The translations under genes and the position numbers were made by a program. A DNA stretch of 44,481 nt, taken from the NCBI GenBank assembly GCA_003696675.1, contig RFGH01000175.1:1-44481 (forward strand). The letters run 5' to 3'. The stretch is from Planctomycetota bacterium. Its GTDB lineage: Bacteria > Planctomycetota > Phycisphaerae > Phycisphaerales > UBA1924. The stretch's first letter is position 1. Each line of letters begins with the position of its first letter. The notes under the pieces are model-generated. The model made no database searches and had not been told where the DNA came from. It was given only the letters and a program-made list of their open reading frames with translations. This document shows positions 1 to 8,066 of this stretch, one piece after another.

Positions 1-1045
1 GGTCGAGCAGGAAGGGGTCGGCCCGCCCCTCGGGGGCGTAGACCACGGTGCGGGGCGGGGCGGGGTCGGGCAGATCGACCCAAGCGGTGTTGTCGGCGGC
101 GAGAGCGTCCTCGCGCTCGAGGGTGATTTCGACGCGGGCCGCGCCGGGGGCGTCGACGGCGATGGTGCGGGTGATTGCGCCGGGGGCGTCTTCGTTGGCG
201 GCGGGGATTTCCACGGGCGTGCGGACGGTCTCGTCGGGTGAGGCGACGCGCACCACCACGCCGACGGGGCGGTCGGCGTTGGAGACGAGGCGGACGAAGA
301 CGCGGGCGCGTGCGGGGTCTTCGGGGTCGCGCGATCCCGTCGCGGCGGCGATGCCGGCGTTGGGCGCGTCCGAACCGACCGTGACGATCTCGCCCGCCAC
401 GCCGGGCAGGTCCGCAGCGCGGAGCGAGCCTGCGTCGGTGAAGGCCCAGACGGTCAGGGTGTTGTCGGCCTCGTCGTCCTCGCCGGTCTCACGGAGCGAG
501 CCGAGCAGGTCGCGCAGGGCGTCGGGGTCCAGGGGCTGATCGGTGGGGGTGACGGTGTCGAGGGCCCCGAGGGCGTCGCCCAGCGAGCGGGTGGGCGCGA
601 GGACCATCATGGGGGTGTGGGCGGCGCGGACGATCGCGATCTCGGGCGATGCGTCGGACCGGCGGAGCCGGTTCAAACGCTCGCGGACGGCGTCGACGGC
701 GCGGTCGAACCGGGAGACGCCGCGTTCGTCGACGGCGTTCATCGAGGCGGAGGCGTCGATCACGACGACGACCCGCCCGGTGATGGATCCGCCCGAGCCG
801 AGCACGGGGCGTGCGATGCCCAGCGCCAGCAAGGCGATCGCGAGGATCTGGAGCAGCAGCATCCAGGTGGCGCGGGGGCGACGCCAGGGGGTGTTGACCT
901 CGAGGTCGCGGGTGGCGTTACGCCAGAGCAAGGTGGAGGAGATGCGGACCGGGCGGCGTCGGAGTTTGAGCGCGTGCAGCGCGAGCAGGGCTGCCAGTCC
1001 GAGCCCGCCCGCGAGCAAGCCGGCCAGCGGGGCGAGGAAGGTCAC
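1..1045 (-). CDS. BatA-like von Willebrand factor A membrane protein (3' end outside window)
   Basis: Partial: 348 codons run to the left edge without a stop. Residues 1-85 match the aerotolerance-regulator N-terminal domain (BatA type): a membrane segment at about 4-25, an Arg-rich stretch (LKLRRRPVRISS), then a second membrane segment at about 61-82. A von Willebrand A domain follows with a MIDAS motif DASAS at residues 97-101 after a hydrophobic beta strand (VVVVID). The start is GTG at 1045, which overlaps the TGA of rlmE as GTGA, so translation is probably coupled. In this family such proteins are membrane-anchored and often lie in moxR/bat clusters; no moxR is visible here because the cluster would continue to the left. 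Function beyond the fold is not shown by the sequence. Confidence 0.8.
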   Translation of the reverse strand, partial: MTFLAPLAGLLAGGLGLAALLALHALKLRRRPVRISSTLLWRNATRDLEVNTPWRRPRATWMLLLQILAIALLALGIARPVLGSGGSITGRVVVVIDASASMNAVDERGVSRFDRAVDAVRERLNRLRRSDASPEIAIVRAAHTPMMVLAPTRSLGDALGALDTVTPTDQPLDPDALRDLLGSLRETGEDDEADNTLTVWAFTDAGSLRAADLPGVAGEIVTVGSDAPNAGIAAATGSRDPEDPARARVFVRLVSNADRPVGVVVRVASPDETVRTPVEIPAANEDAPGAITRTIAVDAPGAARVEITLEREDALAADNTAWVDLPDPAPPRTVVYAPEGRADPFLLD

Positions 1046-1686
1046 CGGGCGTCCTCCCCGGGGGGCGAGGCGTCATCCGGGCGATCGTCGCGGGGGCGCG
1101 GCGGGCGGTAGCGCTTGCAGATCACATACATCTCGCGGGAGACGTCGCGGGTGGCATTGGGCTTGAAGGGCTTGGCTTCCTCGAAGCAGCCCTTGCAGCG
1201 TTTGACGAGTTCGGGCGTGCCGCCGCCCTCGAGGACCTTCATGACGCACGCGCCGCCCTTGCGGAGCAGCACGGGCAGACGGTCGACGATCTCCTGGCAG
1301 AGCCGGGCGGACATGAAGTCGTCGCCGTGCCCGGAGGTGTCGGGGGCCATGTCGGAGAAGACGGCGTCGAACAGGCGGCCGTCCTCACCGACGAGTTCGG
1401 CGGGGTCGATGGCGGTGAAGTCGCCGACGATGGTGCGGACATTGGGCCCGATGTCGTGGGTGACTGTCTTGAGGTCGATGCCGACGACCTGGCCCTTGTC
1501 GCCGATGCGCTCGGTGAGGACCTGCAGCCACGAGCCGGGTGCGCAGCCGAGGTCGAGGACCTTGCCGGCGCGGGGGATCACGCGGCGCTTGTCGTCGATC
1601 TCCATGAGCTTGTAGGCCGAGCGTGCGAGATAGCCCTCGCGCTTGGCCTGGCGGAAGTAGCGGTCATGGAGGACGCGTTTGGCCAT
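1042..1686 (-). CDS. rlmE: 23S rRNA (uridine-2'-O)-methyltransferase RlmE (FtsJ family)
   Basis: 214 residues, close to the usual length of RlmE. The SAM-binding motif DLGCAPGSW starts at residue 45 and the catalytic K-D-K-E tetrad of the family is complete: K26 (SAYKL), D112 (SDMAPDTSG), K150 (MKVLEGG) and E185 (SREMYV). Family knowledge: methylates the 2'-OH of U2552 in the A loop of 23S rRNA, a late step of 50S assembly in the cytoplasm. The ATG at 1686 has no clear Shine-Dalgarno sequence. The acidic/basic C-terminal tail (from about residue 192) lies outside the fold. The 138 bp upstream (1687-1824) separate it from the PNGase-like gene and should hold its promoter. The downstream bat-like gene starts inside its stop codon. 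Confidence 0.95.
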   Translation of the reverse strand: MAKRVLHDRYFRQAKREGYLARSAYKLMEIDDKRRVIPRAGKVLDLGCAPGSWLQVLTERIGDKGQVVGIDLKTVTHDIGPNVRTIVGDFTAIDPAELVGEDGRLFDAVFSDMAPDTSGHGDDFMSARLCQEIVDRLPVLLRKGGACVMKVLEGGGTPELVKRCKGCFEEAKPFKPNATRDVSREMYVICKRYRPPRPRDDRPDDASPPGEDAR

Positions 1687-1824
1687 ATGGGGGATCGTAC
1701 GGGTCGGGGGCGGGGACGGGACGCTGGGTCAGCGTACCGCCCCGGCGGCGGGTGTCGAGTGGGCGGGAGCGCATGACACCAAAACGGCGCACAAACCGGG
1801 TCACTGCCGAGCGAATCGACTGTT

Positions 1825-3357
1825 CTATTTGGCGTCGCGGAAGAAGACCACGACCGACTCGGTCCAGTGGTGCGGCGCCCAGGTCTGGCCGCGTCCCTCG
1901 TTGAGGTAGTCGTCGAGGGCGTAGCCGATGGTCATGGTCGAGCCGGGGGTCATGACCTCGGTGACATCGACGCGCCAGGGCAGGACGAGCGAGCCGGGCG
2001 CCCAGCCGGCGCGGTCGAACTTCCAGGTGCCGCGCTGCGGGCGGCAGGGGTTGAGGTAGACATCCTCGTTCCAGAGCGTGTTGTGCACCGACAGGTCGCA
2101 CGACTCGGAGCGGGCGGTGAGCGTGCGGCCGAGCGGCATGAACTCGCCGGCGTTGTCGGTGTTGGGCGACATGCCGTGCCCGGTGGCGGTGGTGTAGACA
2201 TGCGCGTGGGTGGCGTCGGCGGGCACGGGGACGGTGCGGTCGACGAAGGTGTTGGACGGCGGATTGTCAGGATTGCCTATCTCGACATCGCCCGACCAGA
2301 GTTTGACGACCTTGAGGGGCTCCAACTCCGGATCGCCTTCGTAGAAGTCGAGGTCGAAGGACACCAGCCAGCCCTTCATATAGGTGCCGATGTCGATGCC
2401 CAGCGTGCGCTGGTCCCTGAGCAGGGGCAGCAGGTGGGTGACATCGGCTTTCCAGGTCCAACCCTTGCGGAAGGGCGTGATGAAGCGCAGGAGTTCGAAG
2501 CGCTCCGGCTCGGCATTCTCGCGCGGATCCCAGATGTAGATCACGCCCTTCTTGTCCCAGTGGTCGTAGCCGACCTCCGGCTCGGCGAGCGTGAGCGTGG
2601 CGACGACGCGGGCGACGCGGTCGGGGATGGCGGAGAAGTCGGCCTGCGTCCGCGGCGTACGGTCGCCGGCGTGAACGAAGTAGTCGGTGAACACCGATAC
2701 GCGGACGGGGCGGGCCATCAGCGATCCGTCGATGGCGCCGGACGACGCGAGCGTCGGCTCGGCGATGGTGCCGAGATCGTCGGCCGATCCGGCGCGTGCG
2801 CCGGCGTCGAAGGGACGCAGACCGAGCAGTGGCAGGTCGTCGATCACGATCTCGCCGGCGACGGTGACATCGAGCAGCCCGGCGCCCAGGACGAAGCGGA
2901 GTTCGGCCGAGACTTCGACCGGTTTGCCCGTGCGGTACTCGATCGGGCAGAGCATGTTGTGGATCTCGGTGCCGTTGACATGGACGGAGAGTTCGCGTTG
3001 CGGGCGGTTGTACCAGTTGCCGTGCTCATCGAACCAGCCCATGGGGTATCTGGTGTTGCCTTCGGCGTCGGTGGTGACCTCGGTGTCGGTGGGCGGGGGG
3101 TTGTGGGTGTCGAGGGCGATGGCGACGGTGTAGGGGGCGTTGGGCTCGTCCCACTGGAAGGCGTCCGGGATGATCAGGCCGCGGGGATACTCCGACCGGT
3201 CGAAGAGCACCAGCCCGACGCCCTTGGCGCCGGACTCGGGCAGGGTGACGGTGGTGGTCACGCGGACGGTGTCGGGGATGCGGGGCTGCTCGGCCTGGGC
3301 GAGGGCGAGCGAAGGGGCGGCGAGCAGGGTGACGGCGAGGTGGGCACGGATCGTCAT
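1825..3357 (-). CDS. Secreted PNGase F-like protein (N-glycanase C-terminal domain)
   Basis: 510 residues from the ATG at 3357, which opens a signal peptide (MTIRAHLAVTLLAAPSLALA). The reading frame stays open upstream to 3690, but that stretch lies antisense-frame over the next gene and has no signal peptide. The C-terminal third carries the pattern I recall from peptide-N-glycosidase F: TGHGMSPNTDNAGEF at about residue 393, then W-N-E-D-V-Y-L-N-P-C, then RGTWKFDRAGWAPG near residue 440. In that family the enzyme releases N-glycans from asparagine. Most of the cysteines that form disulphides in the Flavobacterium enzyme are missing here, and I could not align the catalytic Asp of the N-terminal domain, so enzymatic activity is an inference. 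It is 17 bp downstream of the SOUL gene and may be co-transcribed. Confidence 0.72.
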   Translation of the reverse strand: MTIRAHLAVTLLAAPSLALAQAEQPRIPDTVRVTTTVTLPESGAKGVGLVLFDRSEYPRGLIIPDAFQWDEPNAPYTVAIALDTHNPPPTDTEVTTDAEGNTRYPMGWFDEHGNWYNRPQRELSVHVNGTEIHNMLCPIEYRTGKPVEVSAELRFVLGAGLLDVTVAGEIVIDDLPLLGLRPFDAGARAGSADDLGTIAEPTLASSGAIDGSLMARPVRVSVFTDYFVHAGDRTPRTQADFSAIPDRVARVVATLTLAEPEVGYDHWDKKGVIYIWDPRENAEPERFELLRFITPFRKGWTWKADVTHLLPLLRDQRTLGIDIGTYMKGWLVSFDLDFYEGDPELEPLKVVKLWSGDVEIGNPDNPPSNTFVDRTVPVPADATHAHVYTTATGHGMSPNTDNAGEFMPLGRTLTARSESCDLSVHNTLWNEDVYLNPCRPQRGTWKFDRAGWAPGSLVLPWRVDVTEVMTPGSTMTIGYALDDYLNEGRGQTWAPHHWTESVVVFFRDAK

Positions 3358-3374
3358 GCCCGGAGCATACCGGA

Positions 3375-4133
3375 TCAGTCGGTCGTAGCCGCGGATTCCG
3401 CCCGCTCGACGGGGATCTGCACTTCCCACCACTGATCGCTGATGCGGACATTCGGGCCGTTGTAGCCGAGCGTGCGGGGCATGCCGGTGCGACGCCACTC
3501 GGGATGTTCGACGAGCCAGGCGTCGAGCTTCTTGGTCAGGGACATGACGCCGGTCCAGCCCTGGCGGCCTCGGACTCCGAGGGAGAGGAAGGTCTTGGGC
3601 GCGGTATCGACGATGACGACGCGCTGGTCGTCGATGTCGGTGCCGGTGGGTCCGTTCTCTGGGGTGTGGTACAGGAACGCCATGGTCCACTGGTCGGCCC
3701 GGTTGTCGTCGTTGGTGTCGGCGTACTCCATCTCGACCGGGGCGGTCATGGCGATGTCGTTGCGGCTGATGTGCTGGAACAGCGGCCAGAACCCGCGCTG
3801 GCCCATCAGCCCGGTGGCCTCATCGGAGGTGAACTCGGCCCGCCGGATGCTGGGGTAGTGCTTGAGCTCGATCGCGCCGGGCGGGGTGGGGGCGGGATAG
3901 CCGACGGGCAGCTTGGTGTCGGTGGCGACACGCCCGGCCGAGTAGAGCGGGCCTTCGGGGCCTTCGCGTTCGGTCAGCTCGGCCTCGGGCTCGCCGGCGA
4001 CGCGGAGGGTCCACGCGCCGGAATCGAGCACGGTGGCGCCTTCGGGTGCGGCGTGGGGCGAGGGGGCATCATCCGTGACGCGGGCATCGGGCGAGAGCAG
4101 GCAGAGCGAGACGGCGAGCGTCAGGGCGAGCAT
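3375..4133 (-). CDS. Secreted SOUL-domain (haem-binding-like) protein
   Basis: 252 residues from the ATG at 4133. This start is preferred over the in-frame ATG at 4196 because GGAGG lies six bases upstream and a signal peptide begins exactly there (MLALTLAVSLCLLSPDA). The SOUL/HBP family pattern is clear: F-x-x-L-F-Q-H-I-S-R-N-D-I-A-MTAPVEMEY in the middle of the protein, and a C-terminal block with RGRQGWTGVMSLTKKL and WWEVQIPVE. Eukaryotic members bind haem or tetrapyrroles; bacterial ones are mostly uncharacterised, so binding is an inference. It is followed by the PNGase F-like gene on the same strand. The gene diverges from the serine hydrolase at 4195 with only about 60 bp between starts, so both promoters must sit in or overlap that short gap. 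Confidence 0.82.
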   Translation of the reverse strand: MLALTLAVSLCLLSPDARVTDDAPSPHAAPEGATVLDSGAWTLRVAGEPEAELTEREGPEGPLYSAGRVATDTKLPVGYPAPTPPGAIELKHYPSIRRAEFTSDEATGLMGQRGFWPLFQHISRNDIAMTAPVEMEYADTNDDNRADQWTMAFLYHTPENGPTGTDIDDQRVVIVDTAPKTFLSLGVRGRQGWTGVMSLTKKLDAWLVEHPEWRRTGMPRTLGYNGPNVRISDQWWEVQIPVERAESAATTD

Positions 4134-4194
4134 GGGGAACCTCCGCCGAAGGATTCGGCCGCCGCGGGGCTTCCGATGCCGGTAGGCTCCGTTC

Positions 4195-5517
4195 ATGATG
4201 AATCGGACGAAATGGCGTGCGGCGTGGCTGGTCGGGGCGTGCCTGGCGGGCCCGGCCGGGGGTCAGGAATGGACACCCGAGACTCCGATGGGCGTGACAC
4301 GGGCGATCCGTGCGGCGGTCGAGGACGGGCGTTTGGGCGTCTTCAAGGGCGGCCCTGACCCGGACGGAGCCTGGGGGAGCCTTTGCATCGGGTCGGTCAG
4401 GGTCGGTGACGACGGGGGGGTGTCGCTGATCCAGGACATGGTGTATTGGACGCCGCGGTACTTTTATCCGGCGAGCACGATCAAACTGTTCGCGGCCATC
4501 GCCGCGTACGAGCAGATGAACGCGTACGCCAGGATGTATCCACAGGCCGGCCTGTCAGAGCACACGCCGCTGCGGTTCTACCCGTTGTTCGAGGGTGAGC
4601 AGGTGCGTGAAACGGACCCGAGCCACATCGCCCGCGTGCCGTTCGGCGATGCCCCGATCACGATCGCGCACGAGGCGCACAAGATCTTCGTGGTCTCGGA
4701 CAACGACGCGTTCAACACGCTGTACGACTTCGTGGGTCAGCGGGACCTCAACGACCGCATGCGGCAGTGGGGGGTGGATTCTTCGATGGTCACGCACCGG
4801 CTGTCGATCGCGCGGACAGAGGATGAGAACCGGCGTGCGCCGCGGGTGGACCTCGGGCTCGCGCCCGGCTCGCCGCAGATCGGCGAGCGGGTCAGCACGA
4901 TCGAGCATCCGGGGCCTGACAGTGTCTGGGTGCCCGAGGAAACCCTGCGGATGGGCAAGGGGTTCATGCGGGGTGGGACGCTGGTGGAGGAGCCGTTCGA
5001 TTTCTCGGACAAGAACTTCGCGCTGCTGCCGGACCTGCAGTTCGTGCTGGCTCGGCTGGTGTTTCCGATGATTTCAACGCGTGGATGCTGCGATTCAATG
5101 GAGATGATGCTTGGAGCGCCCAGCGGCCGGGCACTCGATCTGACGGAGGCCCAGCGGGCGGACCTGATCGCCAGCGCGTCGATGCTGCCGCGGGAATCGG
5201 CGTCACCGAAGTACGACCCGGCGGAGTATCCCGACGACTATGTCAAGTTCCTGCTTCCGGGCTTGCTGAAGGTTGCGCCTTTGGAGGAGTGGCGGGTGGT
5301 GAACAAGATCGGGCTGGCGTACGGGTTCGTCACCGAGAACGCGTATGTCGAGCATCTGCCGACGGGGAACGCGGTGTTCGTGGCCGCGGTGATCCACCGG
5401 AACCCGAACGGGATCTACAACGACAACCAATACGACTACGACACAACGCTGGCGGAGATGGCAACGCTGGGCGAGGTGGTGGGGCGGGCGCTGGTTGGGA
5501 AGCAGGCCGGCCCTTGA
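4195..5517 (+). CDS. Secreted serine hydrolase of class A beta-lactamase fold
   Basis: 440 residues with a signal peptide (about 1-23, ending AGG-QE). Three active-site motifs of the class A beta-lactamase/PBP fold are in order: S94-T-I-K97 (S-x-x-K), S168-D-N170 (SDN) and K371-I-G373 (K-[ST]-G variant with Ile). The spacing between SDN and KIG is far larger than in true class A enzymes because of an insertion of roughly 100 residues, and I see no convincing omega-loop Glu motif. The protein is therefore more likely a beta-lactamase-like hydrolase or transpeptidase relative than a resistance enzyme. The start is ATG at 4195 or the adjacent ATG at 4198; neither has a good ribosome binding site. 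It ends six bases before the convergent ferredoxin gene. Confidence 0.8.
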   Translation: MMNRTKWRAAWLVGACLAGPAGGQEWTPETPMGVTRAIRAAVEDGRLGVFKGGPDPDGAWGSLCIGSVRVGDDGGVSLIQDMVYWTPRYFYPASTIKLFAAIAAYEQMNAYARMYPQAGLSEHTPLRFYPLFEGEQVRETDPSHIARVPFGDAPITIAHEAHKIFVVSDNDAFNTLYDFVGQRDLNDRMRQWGVDSSMVTHRLSIARTEDENRRAPRVDLGLAPGSPQIGERVSTIEHPGPDSVWVPEETLRMGKGFMRGGTLVEEPFDFSDKNFALLPDLQFVLARLVFPMISTRGCCDSMEMMLGAPSGRALDLTEAQRADLIASASMLPRESASPKYDPAEYPDDYVKFLLPGLLKVAPLEEWRVVNKIGLAYGFVTENAYVEHLPTGNAVFVAAVIHRNPNGIYNDNQYDYDTTLAEMATLGEVVGRALVGKQAGP

Positions 5518-5523
5518 CGCGAA

Positions 5524-5946
5524 CTAGTGCGGCACTTCCTTGACGGCGTTGCGATTCCAGGCCGGGACGCGGACGGTGATCGGGCCGTCGCCCTGCACGA
5601 TGCACTGGCAGGACAGGCGGCTATTGATCTGGAGCCCGGGGGCCTCCTCGACGCGGTCCTCTTCCTCTTCCTCGGGCTCGGAGAGCTGGTCCATGCCCTG
5701 CTCGATGTAAACATGGCAGGTCGAACAGGCGCACACGCCGCCGCAGGCGTGCTCGATGTTCAGCCCGTTCTCGACCGCGACCTCGAGCAAGTGCTCGCCC
5801 TTGGCGGCCATGAACTCGTGCTCTTTGGCCATGGGGTCGGAGCCGGTGAAGTGGTCCTCGTCGATCATGCCCTCGGGGTTCTCGACGATATATCTGACCT
5901 TGACGGTCTTGGGGCCGTGGTCGTGGTCGCTGTGACGAAGGTGCAT
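5524..5946 (-). CDS. fdx: ISC-type 2Fe-2S ferredoxin
   Basis: 140 residues. The cluster ligands fit the adrenodoxin/Fdx pattern: C68-x5-C74-x2-C77 and C113, with further cysteines at 72 and 115. A strongly acidic run (about residues 90-101, mostly Glu) and an acidic C-terminal half are usual for this class, which passes electrons to the iron-sulphur cluster assembly system and to P450-like enzymes. The N-terminal 15 residues are His/Asp-rich and longer than typical. The start at 5946 has GAGG seven bases upstream. It is divergent from the glycosyltransferase operon at 6050, and no isc genes are in the window. The symbol is given for the family, not from proven orthology. Confidence 0.88.
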   Translation of the reverse strand: MHLRHSDHDHGPKTVKVRYIVENPEGMIDEDHFTGSDPMAKEHEFMAAKGEHLLEVAVENGLNIEHACGGVCACSTCHVYIEQGMDQLSEPEEEEEDRVEEAPGLQINSRLSCQCIVQGDGPITVRVPAWNRNAVKEVPH

Positions 5947-6049
5947 AGACTGCCTCGCTCGGGGAAATCGGACCTCTAAGTTGGAATCATTCTATGCTTC
6001 CGCTTGCCGGATGGTCGTCCGGTGCCGGGGCTGGCCCTGAGGAACGCAC

Positions 6050-6856
6050 TTGTACGAAGCCACGAACAACCCGATCGAGCTGTCGGTGGTTGCCCCCGCC
6101 CACAACGAAGCGGAGAACATCCGCCCGCTGGTTGAGCAGGTGGGCCAGGCCTGCTGCCCGCACTTTTCCGGCTTCGAGTTCATCGTGGTGGACGACGCAT
6201 CGACAGACGACACGCCGGATCTGGTCCGATCGCTGATGGGCGAGCGTCCCTGGCTGCGGCTGATTTCTCTGGCCCGTCCGGCGGCGGGCGGAGGCAACGG
6301 GCAGTCGGCGGCGTTCAAGGTCGGATTCGCCGCGGCCAGGGGCGAGCTGATCGGAGTTTTGGATGCCGACCTCCAGAACGATCCCGCGGACCTCGTGCGC
6401 ATGATCGGACTGCTCCGCGAGCACAACGCCGACTTTGTGCAGGGCGATCGGTCGGCCTCCCGCCGGCAGGGCGACGCCTGGATCCGCCAGGCTGGGTCGG
6501 TGGTGGGGCGGTCGTTCCGCCGGATGATCCTCAACGACAGCATCCGGGACACCGGGTGCTCGCTGCGGGTGATGAAGCGTGAGGTGGCGGTCGGAATCCC
6601 GCTGGAGTTCAAGGGCATGCACAGGTTCATCCCCGTCACGGCCCGCCAACTCGGTTATACGGTGATCGAGACACCGGTGGCCCATCGTCCGCGCCACGCG
6701 GGCAAGCCCAAGTACGGAATGGGCATCACCAAGCGTGCCATTCCCGGTCTGATCGATTGCTTCGCGGTCCGTTGGATGGCGAGCCGGCGTCGTATTCCAT
6801 CCGGTGTGACCTACCACGAGCCGTCGTCCTTCGTGCCCGAAGAGGTTGCCAGTTGA
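6050..6856 (+). CDS. Family 2 glycosyltransferase (dolichyl-phosphate-mannose synthase/ArnC-like)
   Basis: 268 residues from a TTG at 6050, chosen because TGAGGA lies eight bases upstream and the first beta strand (ELSVVAPAHNEAENI) follows at once. GT-A fold signatures are clear: VVDDASTDDT at about 46-55 (UDP/GDP-sugar binding) and DADLQND at 105-111 (DxD metal site). There is no C-terminal pair of membrane helices as in GtrB or ArnC, so the enzyme is probably soluble or peripheral. The last stretch contains AIPGLIDCFAVRWM. Its TGA overlaps the TTG of the next gene, a LAB_N membrane protein. GT2 plus LAB_N is a recurrent pair in Gram-negative envelope loci, so transfer of a sugar to a lipid carrier is the likely role; the sugar cannot be told. 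Confidence 0.88.
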   Translation: MYEATNNPIELSVVAPAHNEAENIRPLVEQVGQACCPHFSGFEFIVVDDASTDDTPDLVRSLMGERPWLRLISLARPAAGGGNGQSAAFKVGFAAARGELIGVLDADLQNDPADLVRMIGLLREHNADFVQGDRSASRRQGDAWIRQAGSVVGRSFRRMILNDSIRDTGCSLRVMKREVAVGIPLEFKGMHRFIPVTARQLGYTVIETPVAHRPRHAGKPKYGMGITKRAIPGLIDCFAVRWMASRRRIPSGVTYHEPSSFVPEEVAS

Positions 6857-7449
6857 AGCCCGGCCCGCTGATCGCGATGGTCGCCCTGCTGTTTGTCGGC
6901 ATGTGGCTGGTGTTGCAGCCCACGCTCAAGCGCGGCTCATACGACTTGGACATCCGGGTGGGGGCGATGGAGATTCTGCTCGCGCGCAATCCCGGCGTAG
7001 GAGCCAGTTCCTATACGGTGATCGCGCCACCTGAAATGGCCGGCAAGCGTGTTTCCGCCAGTGAGCTGGATGAGTTCCTCTCGGGCCGCATCGCGGCCTG
7101 GAATGAACGTCCGGCATGGGCACGCACCCTGCTCGGCTTTTTCAACATCACAGGCTGGGGCACCTTCGGGTGGGTGGCGATCGGGTTGATCGGGCAGGCG
7201 ATGTTCTTCGGGCGGATGTTCGTGCAGTGGATCGTCTCCGAACGGACCAAGATATCAACGGTCCCCGAGGTGTTCTGGTGGCTCAGTTTCCTCGGGGGTG
7301 TGTGTCTGTTCACCTACTTCGTGTGGCGCAAGGACGCGGTGGGTGTGCTCGGACAGGCGACGGGGGTGGTGATCTACGCCCGCAATCTCCGATTGATTTA
7401 CAAGGAGCGGGCCCGCAGGGCCTCGCTCCACGAGGAGCGGACCGCATGA
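6853..7449 (+). CDS. Lipid-A-disaccharide-synthase N-terminal-domain (LAB_N) membrane protein
   Basis: 198 residues from TTG 6853 (TTGA overlap with the glycosyltransferase stop, AGAGG eight bases upstream). The longer open frame back to 6757 lies inside the glycosyltransferase gene. Membrane segments: about 4-23, 101-125 (GWVAIGLIGQAMFFGRMFVQW), 135-155 (FWWLSFLGGVCLFTYFVW) and 160-180. The second half matches LAB_N, including FVQWIVSERTKIS and an aromatic-rich FWWLSF. Between the first and second segment lies a 75-residue soluble region, predicted outside. LAB_N is a small multispan module seen alone next to GT2 enzymes. By context it should help lipid-linked sugar handling at the inner membrane; its biochemical role is not known to me. 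Confidence 0.85.
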   Translation: MKPGPLIAMVALLFVGMWLVLQPTLKRGSYDLDIRVGAMEILLARNPGVGASSYTVIAPPEMAGKRVSASELDEFLSGRIAAWNERPAWARTLLGFFNITGWGTFGWVAIGLIGQAMFFGRMFVQWIVSERTKISTVPEVFWWLSFLGGVCLFTYFVWRKDAVGVLGQATGVVIYARNLRLIYKERARRASLHEERTA

Positions 7450-8066
7450 GACTTGTCATAGACGGAGAAGTCGTCACCACCGAGGCCGCCGGCATCGCTC
7501 AGGCGCTCGAACTCGCCCGTGAGCGGGCCGCCGAGGCGGGGCGCACCATCATCGAGGTCCACGCCGACGGTCGCCCCGCGGGCACGCTGCTCGATGCCCC
7601 CTCCGAGGGCACCGAGGGCGTCGCTGAGCTGGGGGTGACCACGGCTGACACCGGGCTCTTCCTCGCCGAGACGCTGCGGGAGGCGGGCGATGCACTCGAC
7701 CGCATCCGCACGGACCAGAAGCAGGCGGCCGATCAGCTCGATCAGGGCGAGGTCGCCGGTGCCCTCGGCTCGCTGCGCCCCGTCATCGAGGGTTGGCAGA
7801 TGGTCCGTACCGTGGTCGATCAGTCCGCGGCCCTGTTGGGCGTCGATCTGCAGGACTTCCCGGTGGGCGGCGGTTCTGCGTCGGATCTGATCCAGGCGCT
7901 CGCGTCGGACCTGGTCGCCCTCCGCGACGCCGTGAGCCATGAGGACTGGTCCGCGCTCGGGGATGTGCTCGGCTTCGACCTGGAAGATCGGGCGGTGGCG
8001 TGGCTGGGGCTGATCGATGCCCTCGTCCGGCGGGCGGAGGGGTTGCCCGCGAAAGATCCAGCGTGA
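7446..8066 (+). CDS. Unrecognised soluble protein, helical
   Basis: 206 residues from ATG 7446, which overlaps the LAB_N stop as ATGA. The open frame extends back to 7116 but that part shadows the LAB_N gene. I do not recognise a family. The first 50 residues look like alternating beta/alpha (MRLVIDGEVV, then TIIEVHADG); the rest is mostly helical and acidic with few aromatic residues, and no signal peptide or membrane segment is present. The phrase WQMVRTVVDQSAALLGVD is the most conserved-looking core. Translational coupling on both sides ties it to the glycosyltransferase operon, but the sequence gives no function. Acidic small proteins next to planctomycete envelope genes are often lineage-specific. 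Confidence 0.72.
   Translation: MRLVIDGEVVTTEAAGIAQALELARERAAEAGRTIIEVHADGRPAGTLLDAPSEGTEGVAELGVTTADTGLFLAETLREAGDALDRIRTDQKQAADQLDQGEVAGALGSLRPVIEGWQMVRTVVDQSAALLGVDLQDFPVGGGSASDLIQALASDLVALRDAVSHEDWSALGDVLGFDLEDRAVAWLGLIDALVRRAEGLPAKDPA

Noticed and set aside
1867-3435. Long + strand open frame (522 codons) opposite the PNGase F-like gene
   Set aside because: Val/Gly/Asp-rich, no ribosome binding site or domain; a mirror of the GC-rich codons of the minus-strand gene.
4195-5517. Calling the serine hydrolase a beta-lactam resistance gene
   Set aside because: K-I-G in place of K-T-G, missing omega-loop Glu motif and a large insertion make that unsupported.
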